Source of the DNA: Pelotomaculum_B sp041645005
GTDB taxonomy: Bacteria > Bacillota > Desulfotomaculia > Desulfotomaculales > Pelotomaculaceae
Direction of reading: 5' to 3'
DNA length: 5,161 nucleotides
NCBI GenBank assembly: GCA_041645005.1
Contig: JBAZQW010000177.1
Coordinates: 1-5,161 of the forward strand
Part shown: in pieces, positions 1 through 5,115 of the stretch
Layout of the letters: each line of letters starts with the position of its first letter
How positions within the stretch are numbered: the stretch's first letter is position 1
Notes under the pieces: model-generated
What the model saw: the letters and a program-made list of their open reading frames with translations, nothing else
Databases searched by the model: none
What the model was told of the DNA's origin: nothing
Translations under genes and position numbers: made by a program

Positions 1-120
1 CCCTGAAATATTTTTACCCATGGTCACCGCCCTTTCCGCACCGTTTATTCCTGCCGCAGCCAGGCTAAAGCAAGGCCCGGGAGATAAACCCGGGGTTTTT
101 TCAATATTTTTGTACCACAT
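1..120 (-). CDS. Possible start of an unknown protein, cut by the left edge
   Basis: A minus-strand frame is open from an ATG at 120-118 to the window edge, giving 40 codons. The ATG lies one base after the TAA stop (124-122) of the upstream gene, an arrangement typical of translational coupling. The translation begins MWYKNIEKTPGLSPG and continues with a protein-like stretch including AAAGINGAERAVTMGKN. A second possible start is the ATG at 22-20. It is preceded by GGCGGTGACC, which matches 8 of 10 bases of GGAGGTGATC; if used, only seven codons fall in the window. I do not recognise the protein. Forty open codons can occur by chance, and the same bases carry a terminator-like hairpin on the plus strand, so this call is tentative. 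Confidence 0.33.
   Translation of the reverse strand, partial: MWYKNIEKTPGLSPGPCFSLAAAGINGAERAVTMGKNISG
76..101 (+). terminator. Terminator-like hairpin with T-run on the plus strand
   Basis: CCCGGG (76-81), a 7-base loop and CCCGGG (89-94) form a 6-bp GC-only stem, followed by G and six T (96-101). This has the form of a rho-independent terminator for a plus-strand transcript entering from the left. A plus-strand frame does stop with TAA at 66-68, just before it, but only 21 codons of that frame are visible and they match nothing I know. On the minus strand there is no T-run after the stem. If the minus-strand frame across this site is real, the hairpin may simply reflect its repeated Pro-Gly codons. 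Confidence 0.45.
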
Positions 121-121
121 T

Positions 122-538
122 TTAAGGCCGCCACTTTTTTATATAATTAGGAGCGTAAAAAACCGCTCCCAGTCCTTCTGTCAGCACCAGGCATTCCAGC
201 CCATCCACTTCTTCCACGAAACAGGATAAAATGAACAGTTTTTTTTTCAACCCCTTACAAAACCTTTTTAAGAATAGTTCGTCGAGGTCATAAAGCTCCC
301 CCCAAGTATGACGAAAACCTTCCACCATAAGGGAGAATCTCCCATCTGCCTGTTTCTTTATTTCAATTTTCACAGGTGTTTTACGGGTTACTCCTGTTAA
401 TTCATTAATCTCTTCCAAATAATGGCGGGCTACCTTTATGGCCTCTTCCCTATTTTTGAACCTGGGGCCGATCACGGGGATGTTTTCTCCAAGAAAAGTT
501 AAAGCGATATCTCCTGAGACAATGGATCGGTACGCCAT
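122..538 (-). CDS. Hypothetical protein of 138 residues, in tandem with the serine protease
   Basis: I do not recognise this protein. It is 138 residues, probably cytoplasmic, with no signal peptide and no convincing membrane segment. The N-terminal part (about 1-50) contains the likely helix EEAIKVARHYLEEINELTG. The middle (about 55-75) alternates in a strand-like pattern (VKIEIKK, RFSLMVEG). A lysine-rich stretch at 91-100 (KRFCKGLKKK) precedes a hydrophobic strand-like part (LFILSCF), and the end carries YAPNYIKKWRP. The start is well supported: AGGAGG (547-552) lies 8 bases before the ATG. The gene begins 47 bases after the serine protease stop with no terminator between, so the two are probably cotranscribed. 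A run of nine A in the coding strand (LKKKL, 239-247) could permit slippage. It could be a partner, inhibitor or substrate of the protease, but only the neighbourhood suggests this. Confidence 0.82.
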   Translation of the reverse strand: MAYRSIVSGDIALTFLGENIPVIGPRFKNREEAIKVARHYLEEINELTGVTRKTPVKIEIKKQADGRFSLMVEGFRHTWGELYDLDELFLKRFCKGLKKKLFILSCFVEEVDGLECLVLTEGLGAVFYAPNYIKKWRP

Positions 539-546
539 ATGGTAAG

Positions 547-552
547 CCTCCT
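547..552 (-). promoter_or_regulatory. Strong Shine-Dalgarno of the 138-residue gene
   Basis: The minus strand reads AGGAGG followed by 8 bases and ATG. This is a consensus ribosome binding site. It fixes the start at 538 and indicates efficient translation that does not depend on the upstream protease gene. Confidence 0.85.
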
Positions 553-585
553 AAGTGATCATACCGGCAAAAACGCGGATGGGGA

Positions 586-1590
586 CTAAAACTCTATTGC
601 CAGACGGTTAATAACATTGCTAATCCGGTTAAATACGGTCAACTTATCTGATCCCGCAAATAATAGGCCTACGACTTCCTGGTCCGCGTTCAGAACCAGA
701 GAGCCACTGTCACCTGGCTGAGAACTCATATCCGAAACAACCTGATCGGAAAACCAGACCTTCTCTTCCTCTTCCATTTCCACCTGCAAAGTTGTGCCGA
801 CAGATTTAACCACACCTCTGGTGATACCTGTGGTCCTGCCGCTTTTCACCACTTTATCACCTGGCTTGACGTCTGAAACCCCCTTGGTTTCACCTACCTC
901 CAGAATGCTGGCCATGGCTAGATTAGTAGAATCAAGTTTGGCCAGAGCGCAGTCAACGGTATTTTCGGTCTTAAAGCGCTTATAGAAGCGGATTTCATAA
1001 TCCTTTTTGACCAGGTTGAGTATCCTGGTGCTCCCCCTGGCCATGGCTAAGGCCACCGGGCAGTCGGACTTTGACACGTTTTTTTCTATTGGTATATAGC
1101 GGTAAAGCGTGCCCACCTGGTCTTCCATTTTACCACCGTCATAAGGCCCGGGCTGCAGAATAGGATCGCCTATTCTGGCCTTGGGCTTCTGTAAACTTGA
1201 TCCGTTGGCAAGGACATGATTGTTGGAAAGAATCATTAATTCCCTGGTGGCCTTGTCTTTAACTATAGCCCCCAAAGTGCCGGCCGTAGATTTGAAATGA
1301 CCTATGCTCACGCCCGGATGGCAGGGCCTGTCGCGTGTGGTGCGCACATCCAGCATCTTAACCACACCGATTTCAACCACATCGGTAGCCAGACCGTTGA
1401 TTTTTTCAGGCACCACATGGCTCCTGCTGAGATCGGCTGGTGGTATTTTTTTTTCCACATAAACTACAAAGGCCGGCTCGCCTGTACTTTTTTCTCCAAT
1501 ATGCTTATAGCCTATCCCGACACCAACAACATTTTGGAGGCCGAGCAGTTTTCCCCGGTTTTTTTTCAGTGCCCTGAAATATCGATCCAT
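586..1590 (-). CDS. Trypsin-like (chymotrypsin-fold) serine protease, no signal peptide
   Basis: The 334-residue protein carries all three positions of a chymotrypsin-fold triad: His125 in LSNNHVLAN, Asp213 in NTVDCALAKLD and Ser295 in QPGDSGSLVL. GRTTG (251-255) is a further motif common in this group of bacterial trypsin-like proteins. Ahead of the protease domain is a small segment of about 80 residues with NVVGVGIGYK (20-29) and FVVYVEKK (41-48), a pattern I associate with a Firmicute family of predicted trypsin-like peptidases. SIGHFKSTAGTLGAIV (95-110) probably begins the first beta-barrel. There is no signal peptide or membrane anchor, so it should act in the cytoplasm, for example in the mother cell. 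The start is supported by AAGGGGG ending 8 bases before ATG. The gene follows yabG by 79 bases on the same strand and precedes the 138-residue gene. Substrate unknown; the protease fold is confident, the sporulation role is inferred from the neighbours. Confidence 0.9.
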   Translation of the reverse strand: MDRYFRALKKNRGKLLGLQNVVGVGIGYKHIGEKSTGEPAFVVYVEKKIPPADLSRSHVVPEKINGLATDVVEIGVVKMLDVRTTRDRPCHPGVSIGHFKSTAGTLGAIVKDKATRELMILSNNHVLANGSSLQKPKARIGDPILQPGPYDGGKMEDQVGTLYRYIPIEKNVSKSDCPVALAMARGSTRILNLVKKDYEIRFYKRFKTENTVDCALAKLDSTNLAMASILEVGETKGVSDVKPGDKVVKSGRTTGITRGVVKSVGTTLQVEMEEEEKVWFSDQVVSDMSSQPGDSGSLVLNADQEVVGLLFAGSDKLTVFNRISNVINRLAIEF

Positions 1591-1633
1591 AAGCGAAACC
1601 CCCTTCGGTATCCCATTCCCTAAAGTCCTACAA

Positions 1634-1662
1634 CATCATATGCGCAGACCCTAAAAAGGGGT
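1634..1662 (-). promoter_or_regulatory. Possible sigma-K-type promoter before the serine protease gene
   Basis: The minus strand reads CATATGATG at 1642-1634, which fits CATANNNT of sigma-K -10 elements but misses the final A. An AC pair lies 18 bases upstream (1662-1661), slightly too far for the usual spacing. It would give a 5' leader of about 36 bases. There is no convincing terminator between yabG and this site, so readthrough from yabG is equally possible. Confidence 0.3.
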
Positions 1663-1669
1663 ACGTGGC

Positions 1670-2563
1670 TTAATAAGGGGATTTTGGTATGCCCATACGG
1701 AACTTGCCGCGGGTTTCCATCCCGCCGATACCGTTAAAGCCAGTAATAGTCCCAGCTATAATATCTTTAATAGAAATAGGGTCGTAAATGGAAGTATAAG
1801 CTATTTTTTCAACCACAAATACCGGGTCGTAAGCGTGGATCATAACCCGCTGCGGTGAACTGGCGAAATTTGCGCCGTTGCTCAGGATAGCCTCGTAGTG
1901 CGACTGGCAGGCACCGGCAAAAATAACCAGGTCATCCCTGCTTTTTTCATATTGACGGGCAGCCTTTACAGCTTCGACAAAATAATTTGACGAGTAGTAA
2001 TTGTTGATATCACGGAAGTCTGTTTTGCCCTTGATGAATCCGTCATGGCCGGTGAGCACCAGCAAATCAGGGGCATGTTTTTTAAGAAGGGCCTCCACCA
2101 CTTTGGGCTGCTGTTCTTCTTCGATATTGTAGCCGTTGGCCGGTATATTAAGCTGTTTATAAGTGGTTAAACAAAGGTCCAGGTAATCGGCGTCCCCGTC
2201 AATATGCAAAACTGCACCCGGCACATCAAAGCCGTCAAGATCATTAGAATTGTTTTTATCTTTTTGGCCTTGCTTTACCGCCCTCCCCAGGAAAAATTCC
2301 CTGTCCTTCTGCCGCCTTACGAAAATGCGGCTCATATGTTCATTGCTTTTAATGGTATGCTCCCGCAGGTAGAATGCCAGTTCATTCGATTCAATCTTGA
2401 TCAGGTCTTCCAAAGGGGCGTTAGCGTAAAGCCTGTAATGAATGCCTTTGAGCAGACAGTATTTTTTTTCACAGTTGTCTTTACATAAATCTATAACTTT
2501 AAAGAAAATATCCTTATTATAAGATTTTCTCCCAACCACGTCTCCAATTTTTATCTCTCTCAT
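1670..2563 (-). CDS. yabG: Sporulation-specific cysteine protease YabG
   Basis: The 297-residue protein is full length for YabG (about 290 in B. subtilis). YabG is a mother-cell protease that trims spore coat and cortex-associated proteins, such as SpoIVA and SafA in Bacillus and spore germination proteins in Clostridioides. The N-terminus (IGDVVGRKSY, 6-15) resembles the small KOW/SH3-like start of the family. The catalytic part has VLHIDGDADYLDLC (118-131), TGHDG with His173, and FAGACQSHYEA with Cys219. These are one residue offset from the His and Cys reported as active-site residues in B. subtilis YabG (His172, Cys218, from memory). The C-terminus has TGFNGIGGMETRGK. Shine-Dalgarno AAGGGG lies about 8 bases before ATG. 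A sigma-K-like promoter lies upstream. Location near rsmA is conserved in spore-formers, although here a glycosyltransferase and a ykuK gene lie between. Confidence 0.97.
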   Translation of the reverse strand: MREIKIGDVVGRKSYNKDIFFKVIDLCKDNCEKKYCLLKGIHYRLYANAPLEDLIKIESNELAFYLREHTIKSNEHMSRIFVRRQKDREFFLGRAVKQGQKDKNNSNDLDGFDVPGAVLHIDGDADYLDLCLTTYKQLNIPANGYNIEEEQQPKVVEALLKKHAPDLLVLTGHDGFIKGKTDFRDINNYYSSNYFVEAVKAARQYEKSRDDLVIFAGACQSHYEAILSNGANFASSPQRVMIHAYDPVFVVEKIAYTSIYDPISIKDIIAGTITGFNGIGGMETRGKFRMGIPKSPY

Positions 2564-2589
2564 TATTAAAACCCCTTAATATTTTTCTA

Positions 2590-2616
2590 TATCATATGAA
2601 AGAGACAATGTTGGTT
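2590..2616 (-). promoter_or_regulatory. Sigma-K-type promoter of yabG
   Basis: The minus strand reads CATATGATA at 2598-2590, an exact match to the CATANNNTA sigma-K -10 pattern. AACC (2616-2613) fits the loose mACm -35 pattern, with 14 bases between. The leader to the yabG ATG would be about 20 bases and contains the AAGGGG ribosome binding site. In B. subtilis yabG is transcribed by sigma-K, which independently supports this assignment. Confidence 0.58.
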
Positions 2617-2626
2617 GTGTATACAC
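2617..2626. promoter_or_regulatory. Central palindrome between the divergent promoters
   Basis: GTGTATACAC is a perfect 10-bp palindrome. It sits exactly between the two candidate -35 regions of yabG (2613-2616) and the glycosyltransferase (2631-2634). A dimeric regulator bound here could touch both polymerases. It does not match the GerE pattern that I know. A 10-bp palindrome alone is weak evidence. Confidence 0.3.
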
Positions 2627-2630
2627 CAGT

Positions 2631-2658
2631 AACTTTTTGTAATGATTTCCATATGTTA
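2631..2658 (+). promoter_or_regulatory. Possible sigma-K-type promoter of the glycosyltransferase gene
   Basis: CATATGTTA (2650-2658) matches the CATANNNTA pattern exactly, and an AC pair at 2632-2633 lies 16 bases upstream, a good sigma-K spacing. An alternative in the same stretch is a sigma-A-like pair, TTGTAA (2637-2642) and TATAAA (2661-2666), with an 18-base spacer. The sequence alone does not decide between them; both may be used. Confidence 0.42.
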
Positions 2659-2690
2659 GTTATAAACAAGGCTTTTGGAAGGTAAGAAAA

Positions 2691-3485
2691 ATGCTTGCAG
2701 CTGTAGTCCCGGTTCTTAATGAAGAAAAACGTGTGGAAAAACCTGTTGAAACATTGTTGTCCATACCCTCGGACCTGATTATCCCTGTTATCAACGGTAG
2801 CAGTGACAGTTCCGGCAGCATTATCCAGCAGATTAAATCGCCGCGGGTCCTACCCCTTAACTTTATAGAACCCCTGGGCATCGACATCCCAAGGGCAATA
2901 GGGGCAAAGGCCGCCCTGGATATGGGGGCCTCAACCGTTCTTTTCGTGGATGGGGATATGGACGGAAATATCACCGGGCATTTAAAGGAACTGGTAACAA
3001 AATTAATTGAATATGACGCTGATATGGCTTTAACCGACTGTTACCCCGGGGTATACCAGGCTGGTCTTTCAAGTCTTGCCTTCGAAGTATTACATGCCCG
3101 CGGTACGTTGAACAGGGCCATCGGTCTTAACGGCTCTATAGGGGTCGCTTCGCCCTGTCACGGACCACACGTGGTTTCACGCCGCCTCCTCCAGTCCGTT
3201 CCCCTGCGGGAACTTGCCATACCACCAGTATGCCTGGGGCTGGCTGTAAAAAAAAACCTGAAAATTATCGTGGGTACCACCATACCCCATAAAGCGCTTG
3301 GTTCACCCGACAAAGACCCCTGCCATTCGGAACTGATCGCCCAGACAATTATAGGTGACTGTATGGAAGCGCTTTATGTTTTCCGGAATGAAAAGCGCCG
3401 CCGCACGTTTAACCAGGTGGAATACAGCGGCTACCACCCCCGGCGGCGCTGGGACCTGCTGGATGATTTTCTCCAAAGGAAATAA
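2691..3485 (+). CDS. Family 2 (GT-A fold) glycosyltransferase, soluble
   Basis: The 264-residue protein has GT-A features in order: a nucleotide-binding start VVPVLNEEKRV (5-15), the loop NGSSDSSGSI (35-44) and a metal-binding DxD-type motif FVDGDMDGN (85-93, acidic residues Asp87, Asp89, Asp91). The region around HGPHVVSRRLL (157-167) and PPVCLGLAV (178-186) probably forms the acceptor half. The C-terminus is basic (KRRRTF, HPRRRW). No membrane segment or signal peptide is visible, so it is likely cytosolic and transfers a sugar from a nucleotide donor to an unknown acceptor. GGAAGG (2677-2682) supports the start. It is the only clear plus-strand gene here, divergent from yabG and convergent with the ykuK-family gene. 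The promoter hints at late mother-cell expression, which would suit glycosylation of a spore-surface component, but donor and acceptor cannot be read from the sequence. Confidence 0.88.
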   Translation: MLAAVVPVLNEEKRVEKPVETLLSIPSDLIIPVINGSSDSSGSIIQQIKSPRVLPLNFIEPLGIDIPRAIGAKAALDMGASTVLFVDGDMDGNITGHLKELVTKLIEYDADMALTDCYPGVYQAGLSSLAFEVLHARGTLNRAIGLNGSIGVASPCHGPHVVSRRLLQSVPLRELAIPPVCLGLAVKKNLKIIVGTTIPHKALGSPDKDPCHSELIAQTIIGDCMEALYVFRNEKRRRTFNQVEYSGYHPRRRWDLLDDFLQRK

Positions 3486-3515
3486 AACAGCGGCTGGCTG
3501 GCGGGGAACTAATAC

Positions 3516-3549
3516 AAAAATCCCGGCTCTTAATATCGCCGGGATTTTT
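3516..3549. terminator. Bidirectional rho-independent terminator
   Basis: The arms 3516-3527 (AAAAATCCCGGC) and 3538-3549 (GCCGGGATTTTT) are a perfect 12-bp inverted repeat around a 10-base loop. Both strands end in a T-run, so it can stop the glycosyltransferase transcript, whose stop codon lies about 30 bases before, and the ykuK-family transcript. The right arm overlaps the TAA stop of the ykuK-family gene (3548-3550), so the termination hairpin forms over its last codons. Confidence 0.93.
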
Positions 3550-4027
3550 ATTTGGTGTGCTTATCCGCCACAGTGGAAGCTCCATAGGCCTCCGGTTTGA
3601 TTTTTGCCTTGAAGCCGCTGCCGGTTACCATGCCCACCACCTCGCGGATCAGGTTTCTTGTTTCTCCGTGAACACTGACATCAATGTGTATTTCTACATC
3701 TAAATCGTCTACATCGTCAAACCCGAAATCTGCGAAATACTTATGAACCAGGCCACCTACTTCCAGGCTTAAAGCGGTTTCATAAAAAATTTTTTGACGC
3801 AGGCTTTTTATTTTACGCTGAATTTTCTTATGATAGTAATAGCGTGCTCCTTTGCCCAGCCGGTGGACGACAATGGCCGTAATAAAACAGGTGTCGTTTT
3901 TCACCATGGAGTCAGATCCGATAATAACTTTGTAAGCGGAGGTAGGCAGACCTTTGATATATTTGATTATGTCAGCCATCATTTCTTCAAAATCCATTTT
4001 CCCTTTGGAAGGGCTGGTAAAATACAT
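3548..4027 (-). CDS. ykuK: YkuK-family RNase H-like protein (DUF458)
   Basis: The 159-residue protein resembles B. subtilis YkuK from its first residues (MYFTSPSKGKMDFEEMMADI) through HRLGKGARYYYHKK (55-68). Its acidic residues are spaced like an RNase H-fold active site: Asp39 in IIGSDS, Glu83 in YETALSL, Asp116 in IHIDVS and Asp155 in VADKHTK. The family is annotated RNase H-like, but I know of no proven reaction. I chose the ATG at 4027 over an in-frame GTG at 4054 because family members start at this point and a strong GAGGGG lies 5 bases before it; the GTG would add nine atypical residues. The gene follows rsmA by 77 bases on the same strand, and a possible promoter lies between. It ends in the bidirectional terminator. 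Cytosolic, with no signal peptide. A role in RNA metabolism would fit the neighbour rsmA but is inference. Confidence 0.88.
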   Translation of the reverse strand: MYFTSPSKGKMDFEEMMADIIKYIKGLPTSAYKVIIGSDSMVKNDTCFITAIVVHRLGKGARYYYHKKIQRKIKSLRQKIFYETALSLEVGGLVHKYFADFGFDDVDDLDVEIHIDVSVHGETRNLIREVVGMVTGSGFKAKIKPEAYGASTVADKHTK

Positions 4028-4032
4028 GTTCA

Positions 4033-4038
4033 CCCCTC
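4033..4038 (-). promoter_or_regulatory. Shine-Dalgarno that decides the ykuK-family start
   Basis: The minus strand carries GAGGATA twice and then GAGGGGTGAAC directly before ATG, three purine-rich SD-like tracts in about 24 bases. The last, 5 bases from the ATG at 4027, is the functional choice. The other two would lie inside the coding region if the upstream GTG (4054) were used. Confidence 0.65.
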
Positions 4039-4074
4039 TATCCTCTATCCTCACAACCTGCTATCGTTAATACA

Positions 4075-4101
4075 ATATTATTTATTGACAGTAAAAGTCA
4101 A
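4075..4101 (-). promoter_or_regulatory. Candidate sigma-A promoter before the ykuK-family gene
   Basis: The minus strand reads TTGACT (4101-4096), then 15 bases, then TAATAT (4080-4075). The -35 box matches five of six consensus bases, but the spacer is two bases short. TTGAC and GTCAA (4085-4089 and 4097-4101 on the plus strand) also form an inverted repeat with a 7-base centre, a possible operator overlapping the -35 box. The ykuK-family gene may therefore be expressed both from here and by readthrough from rsmA. Confidence 0.35.
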
Positions 4102-4104
4102 ATT

Positions 4105-4989
4105 TCAGCCTTTTAGCTCCATGAAATTACCTGCTAAAACGGCAAACTCCGCCAAACTTAACGTTTCACCCCGCCTGCCGGGGTCGATCCCTGACTGTTT
4201 AAGCGCGCGCAGGCAGGTTTCCTTGTCGACGCCCAGATTGGAGCCTGAAAGGGAGTTTATAAGTGTCTTTCGCCTCTGACCGAAAGAAGCCCTGATTATT
4301 TTAAAGAATTCTTCCTCACTGGGCACCTGTACAGCCGGTTCCGGCCTTACTGCCAGGCGTACCACCGCCGAATCAACATCTGGCTGCGGAAAAAAAACCG
4401 TCCTCGGGACGCGAAAAAGTATCTTTGGCTCAGTAAAATATTGAACGGCCAGGCTTAAGGCGCCGTAAGCCCTGGTTCCCGGCAAGGCCGCGAGGCGCGC
4501 CGCTACTTCCAGCTGAACCATAACAATGATCAGGGAAATGTTAAAACGATTTAAAAGCAGGTGCATTAAAAGGGGAGTGGTAATGTAGTAGGGCAGGTTA
4601 GCCATCAACTTATATTTTCCCGCGCCGCGGCCGAATGCCCCCCCCGTCTTTTCCCATGCCAGCAGGTCAAAATCTATTTTAAGGGCGTCGCCCTGTACAA
4701 CTTCTATATCCCCCGCCCCTTCCAGCACTTCCGCCAGGGCGGGCAGCAGCCCCCTATCCACCTCCACAGCCAGAACTTTCCCAGCCCTGGCGGCTATGCG
4801 CCCGGTCAGAGCACCCAAACCGGGACCGATTTCCACAACCAGGTCCGCATCGGTCAGTTCTGCTCCGGCTATAATTTTATTGATAATATTAGAGTCAATC
4901 AGAAAGTTTTGTCCCAGGCTCTTGCGGCAGGAGATCCCGAAGCGCTGCATTATAGAGCGCACCACTGCCGGTGATATGACTTCAAACAA
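4105..4989 (-). CDS. rsmA: 16S rRNA dimethyladenosine transferase RsmA (KsgA)
   Basis: RsmA dimethylates the two adjacent adenines near the 3' end of 16S rRNA (A1518 and A1519 in E. coli numbering), using S-adenosylmethionine, late in small-subunit assembly. The 294-residue protein is full length (292 in B. subtilis). Visible motifs are KSLGQNFLID (23-32), the SAM-binding EIGPGLGALT (53-62), the acidic end of the second strand in AVEVD (74-78), the catalytic NLPYYI (131-136), VFFPQPDVDSAVV (198-210) and FGQRRKTL (236-243). In the motif usually read MVQKEVA, Leu160 replaces the common Lys. The start is TTG at 4989: it gives an N-terminus of family length (30 residues to the end of QNFL) and lies 6 bases after a run of seven G. 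Proximity to yabG is conserved in spore-formers. Function is certain at family level. Confidence 0.97.
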   Translation of the reverse strand: MFEVISPAVVRSIMQRFGISCRKSLGQNFLIDSNIINKIIAGAELTDADLVVEIGPGLGALTGRIAARAGKVLAVEVDRGLLPALAEVLEGAGDIEVVQGDALKIDFDLLAWEKTGGAFGRGAGKYKLMANLPYYITTPLLMHLLLNRFNISLIIVMVQLEVAARLAALPGTRAYGALSLAVQYFTEPKILFRVPRTVFFPQPDVDSAVVRLAVRPEPAVQVPSEEEFFKIIRASFGQRRKTLINSLSGSNLGVDKETCLRALKQSGIDPGRRGETLSLAEFAVLAGNFMELKG

Positions 4990-4995
4990 TCCCTG

Positions 4996-5003
4996 CCCCC
5001 CCT
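4996..5003 (-). promoter_or_regulatory. Ribosome binding site supporting the TTG start of rsmA
   Basis: The minus strand reads AGGGGGGG, six bases and TTG. Seven G in a row can pair with the anti-Shine-Dalgarno CCUCC. No ATG lies at the expected start, and the first downstream ATG (Met14) would remove conserved N-terminal residues. The weak start codon may moderate expression. Confidence 0.6.
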
Positions 5004-5087
5004 ATTCTTGCGTTTTTTTAATCGTGGACTCCCCTCTGATGTTCGACATTATGCAAATGTTTACCTTTTATTATTCCCGATTCAGGC

Positions 5088-5112
5088 AAAAGAAAAAGGC
5101 CTTGCGGCCTTT
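5088..5112 (-). terminator. Rho-independent terminator of the gene at the right edge
   Basis: On the minus strand AAAGGCC, a GCAA tetraloop of the stable GNRA type and GGCCTTT form a 7-bp stem (5095-5112), continued by a T-rich tail (TTTTTCTTTT, 5097-5088). The stem begins four bases after the TAG stop of the partial gene at the right edge. It separates that gene from rsmA, which then needs its own promoter in 5004-5087. I see only weak candidates there, for example CATAAT (5054-5049) with no good -35 box. Confidence 0.85.
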
Positions 5113-5115
5113 GTT

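Noticed and set aside
20..229. Plus-strand open frame of 69 codons at the left end
   Set aside because: It runs antisense through the 138-residue gene, has no good ribosome binding site, and its translation (many Phe, Pro and Ile) does not look like a protein family.
794..985. Plus-strand frame inside the serine protease gene
   Set aside because: Antisense shadow of a gene with a complete catalytic triad; low-complexity Thr/Leu/Pro/Ser translation.
1297..1623. Plus-strand frame of 108 codons across the start of the serine protease gene
   Set aside because: Antisense shadow; no ribosome binding site and an implausible composition.
2204..2488. Plus-strand frame inside yabG with a hydrophobic start
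   Set aside because: Lies fully antisense to a conserved YabG region; the hydrophobic stretch comes from reading lysine- and asparagine-rich codons backwards.
2660..2974. Minus-strand frame of 104 codons over the glycosyltransferase start
   Set aside because: Antisense to conserved GT-A motifs and serine/arginine-rich; no convincing start signal.
3355..3600. Plus-strand frame overlapping the end of the glycosyltransferase and the terminator
   Set aside because: It reads through a perfect terminator hairpin and is an alternate frame of the glycosyltransferase.
4028..4054. GTG at 4054 as an upstream start of the ykuK-family gene
   Set aside because: The nine added residues are encoded by the purine-rich Shine-Dalgarno repeats, and the family starts at the downstream Met.
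3794..4279. Plus-strand frame of 161 codons across the ykuK-family and rsmA genes
   Set aside because: Antisense to two recognised genes and spans their intergenic region; no family resemblance.
5035..5060. CGAACAT resembling half of a LexA (DinR) box upstream of rsmA
   Set aside because: Only one half-site is present; the second half (GTTYG) is missing at the right spacing.
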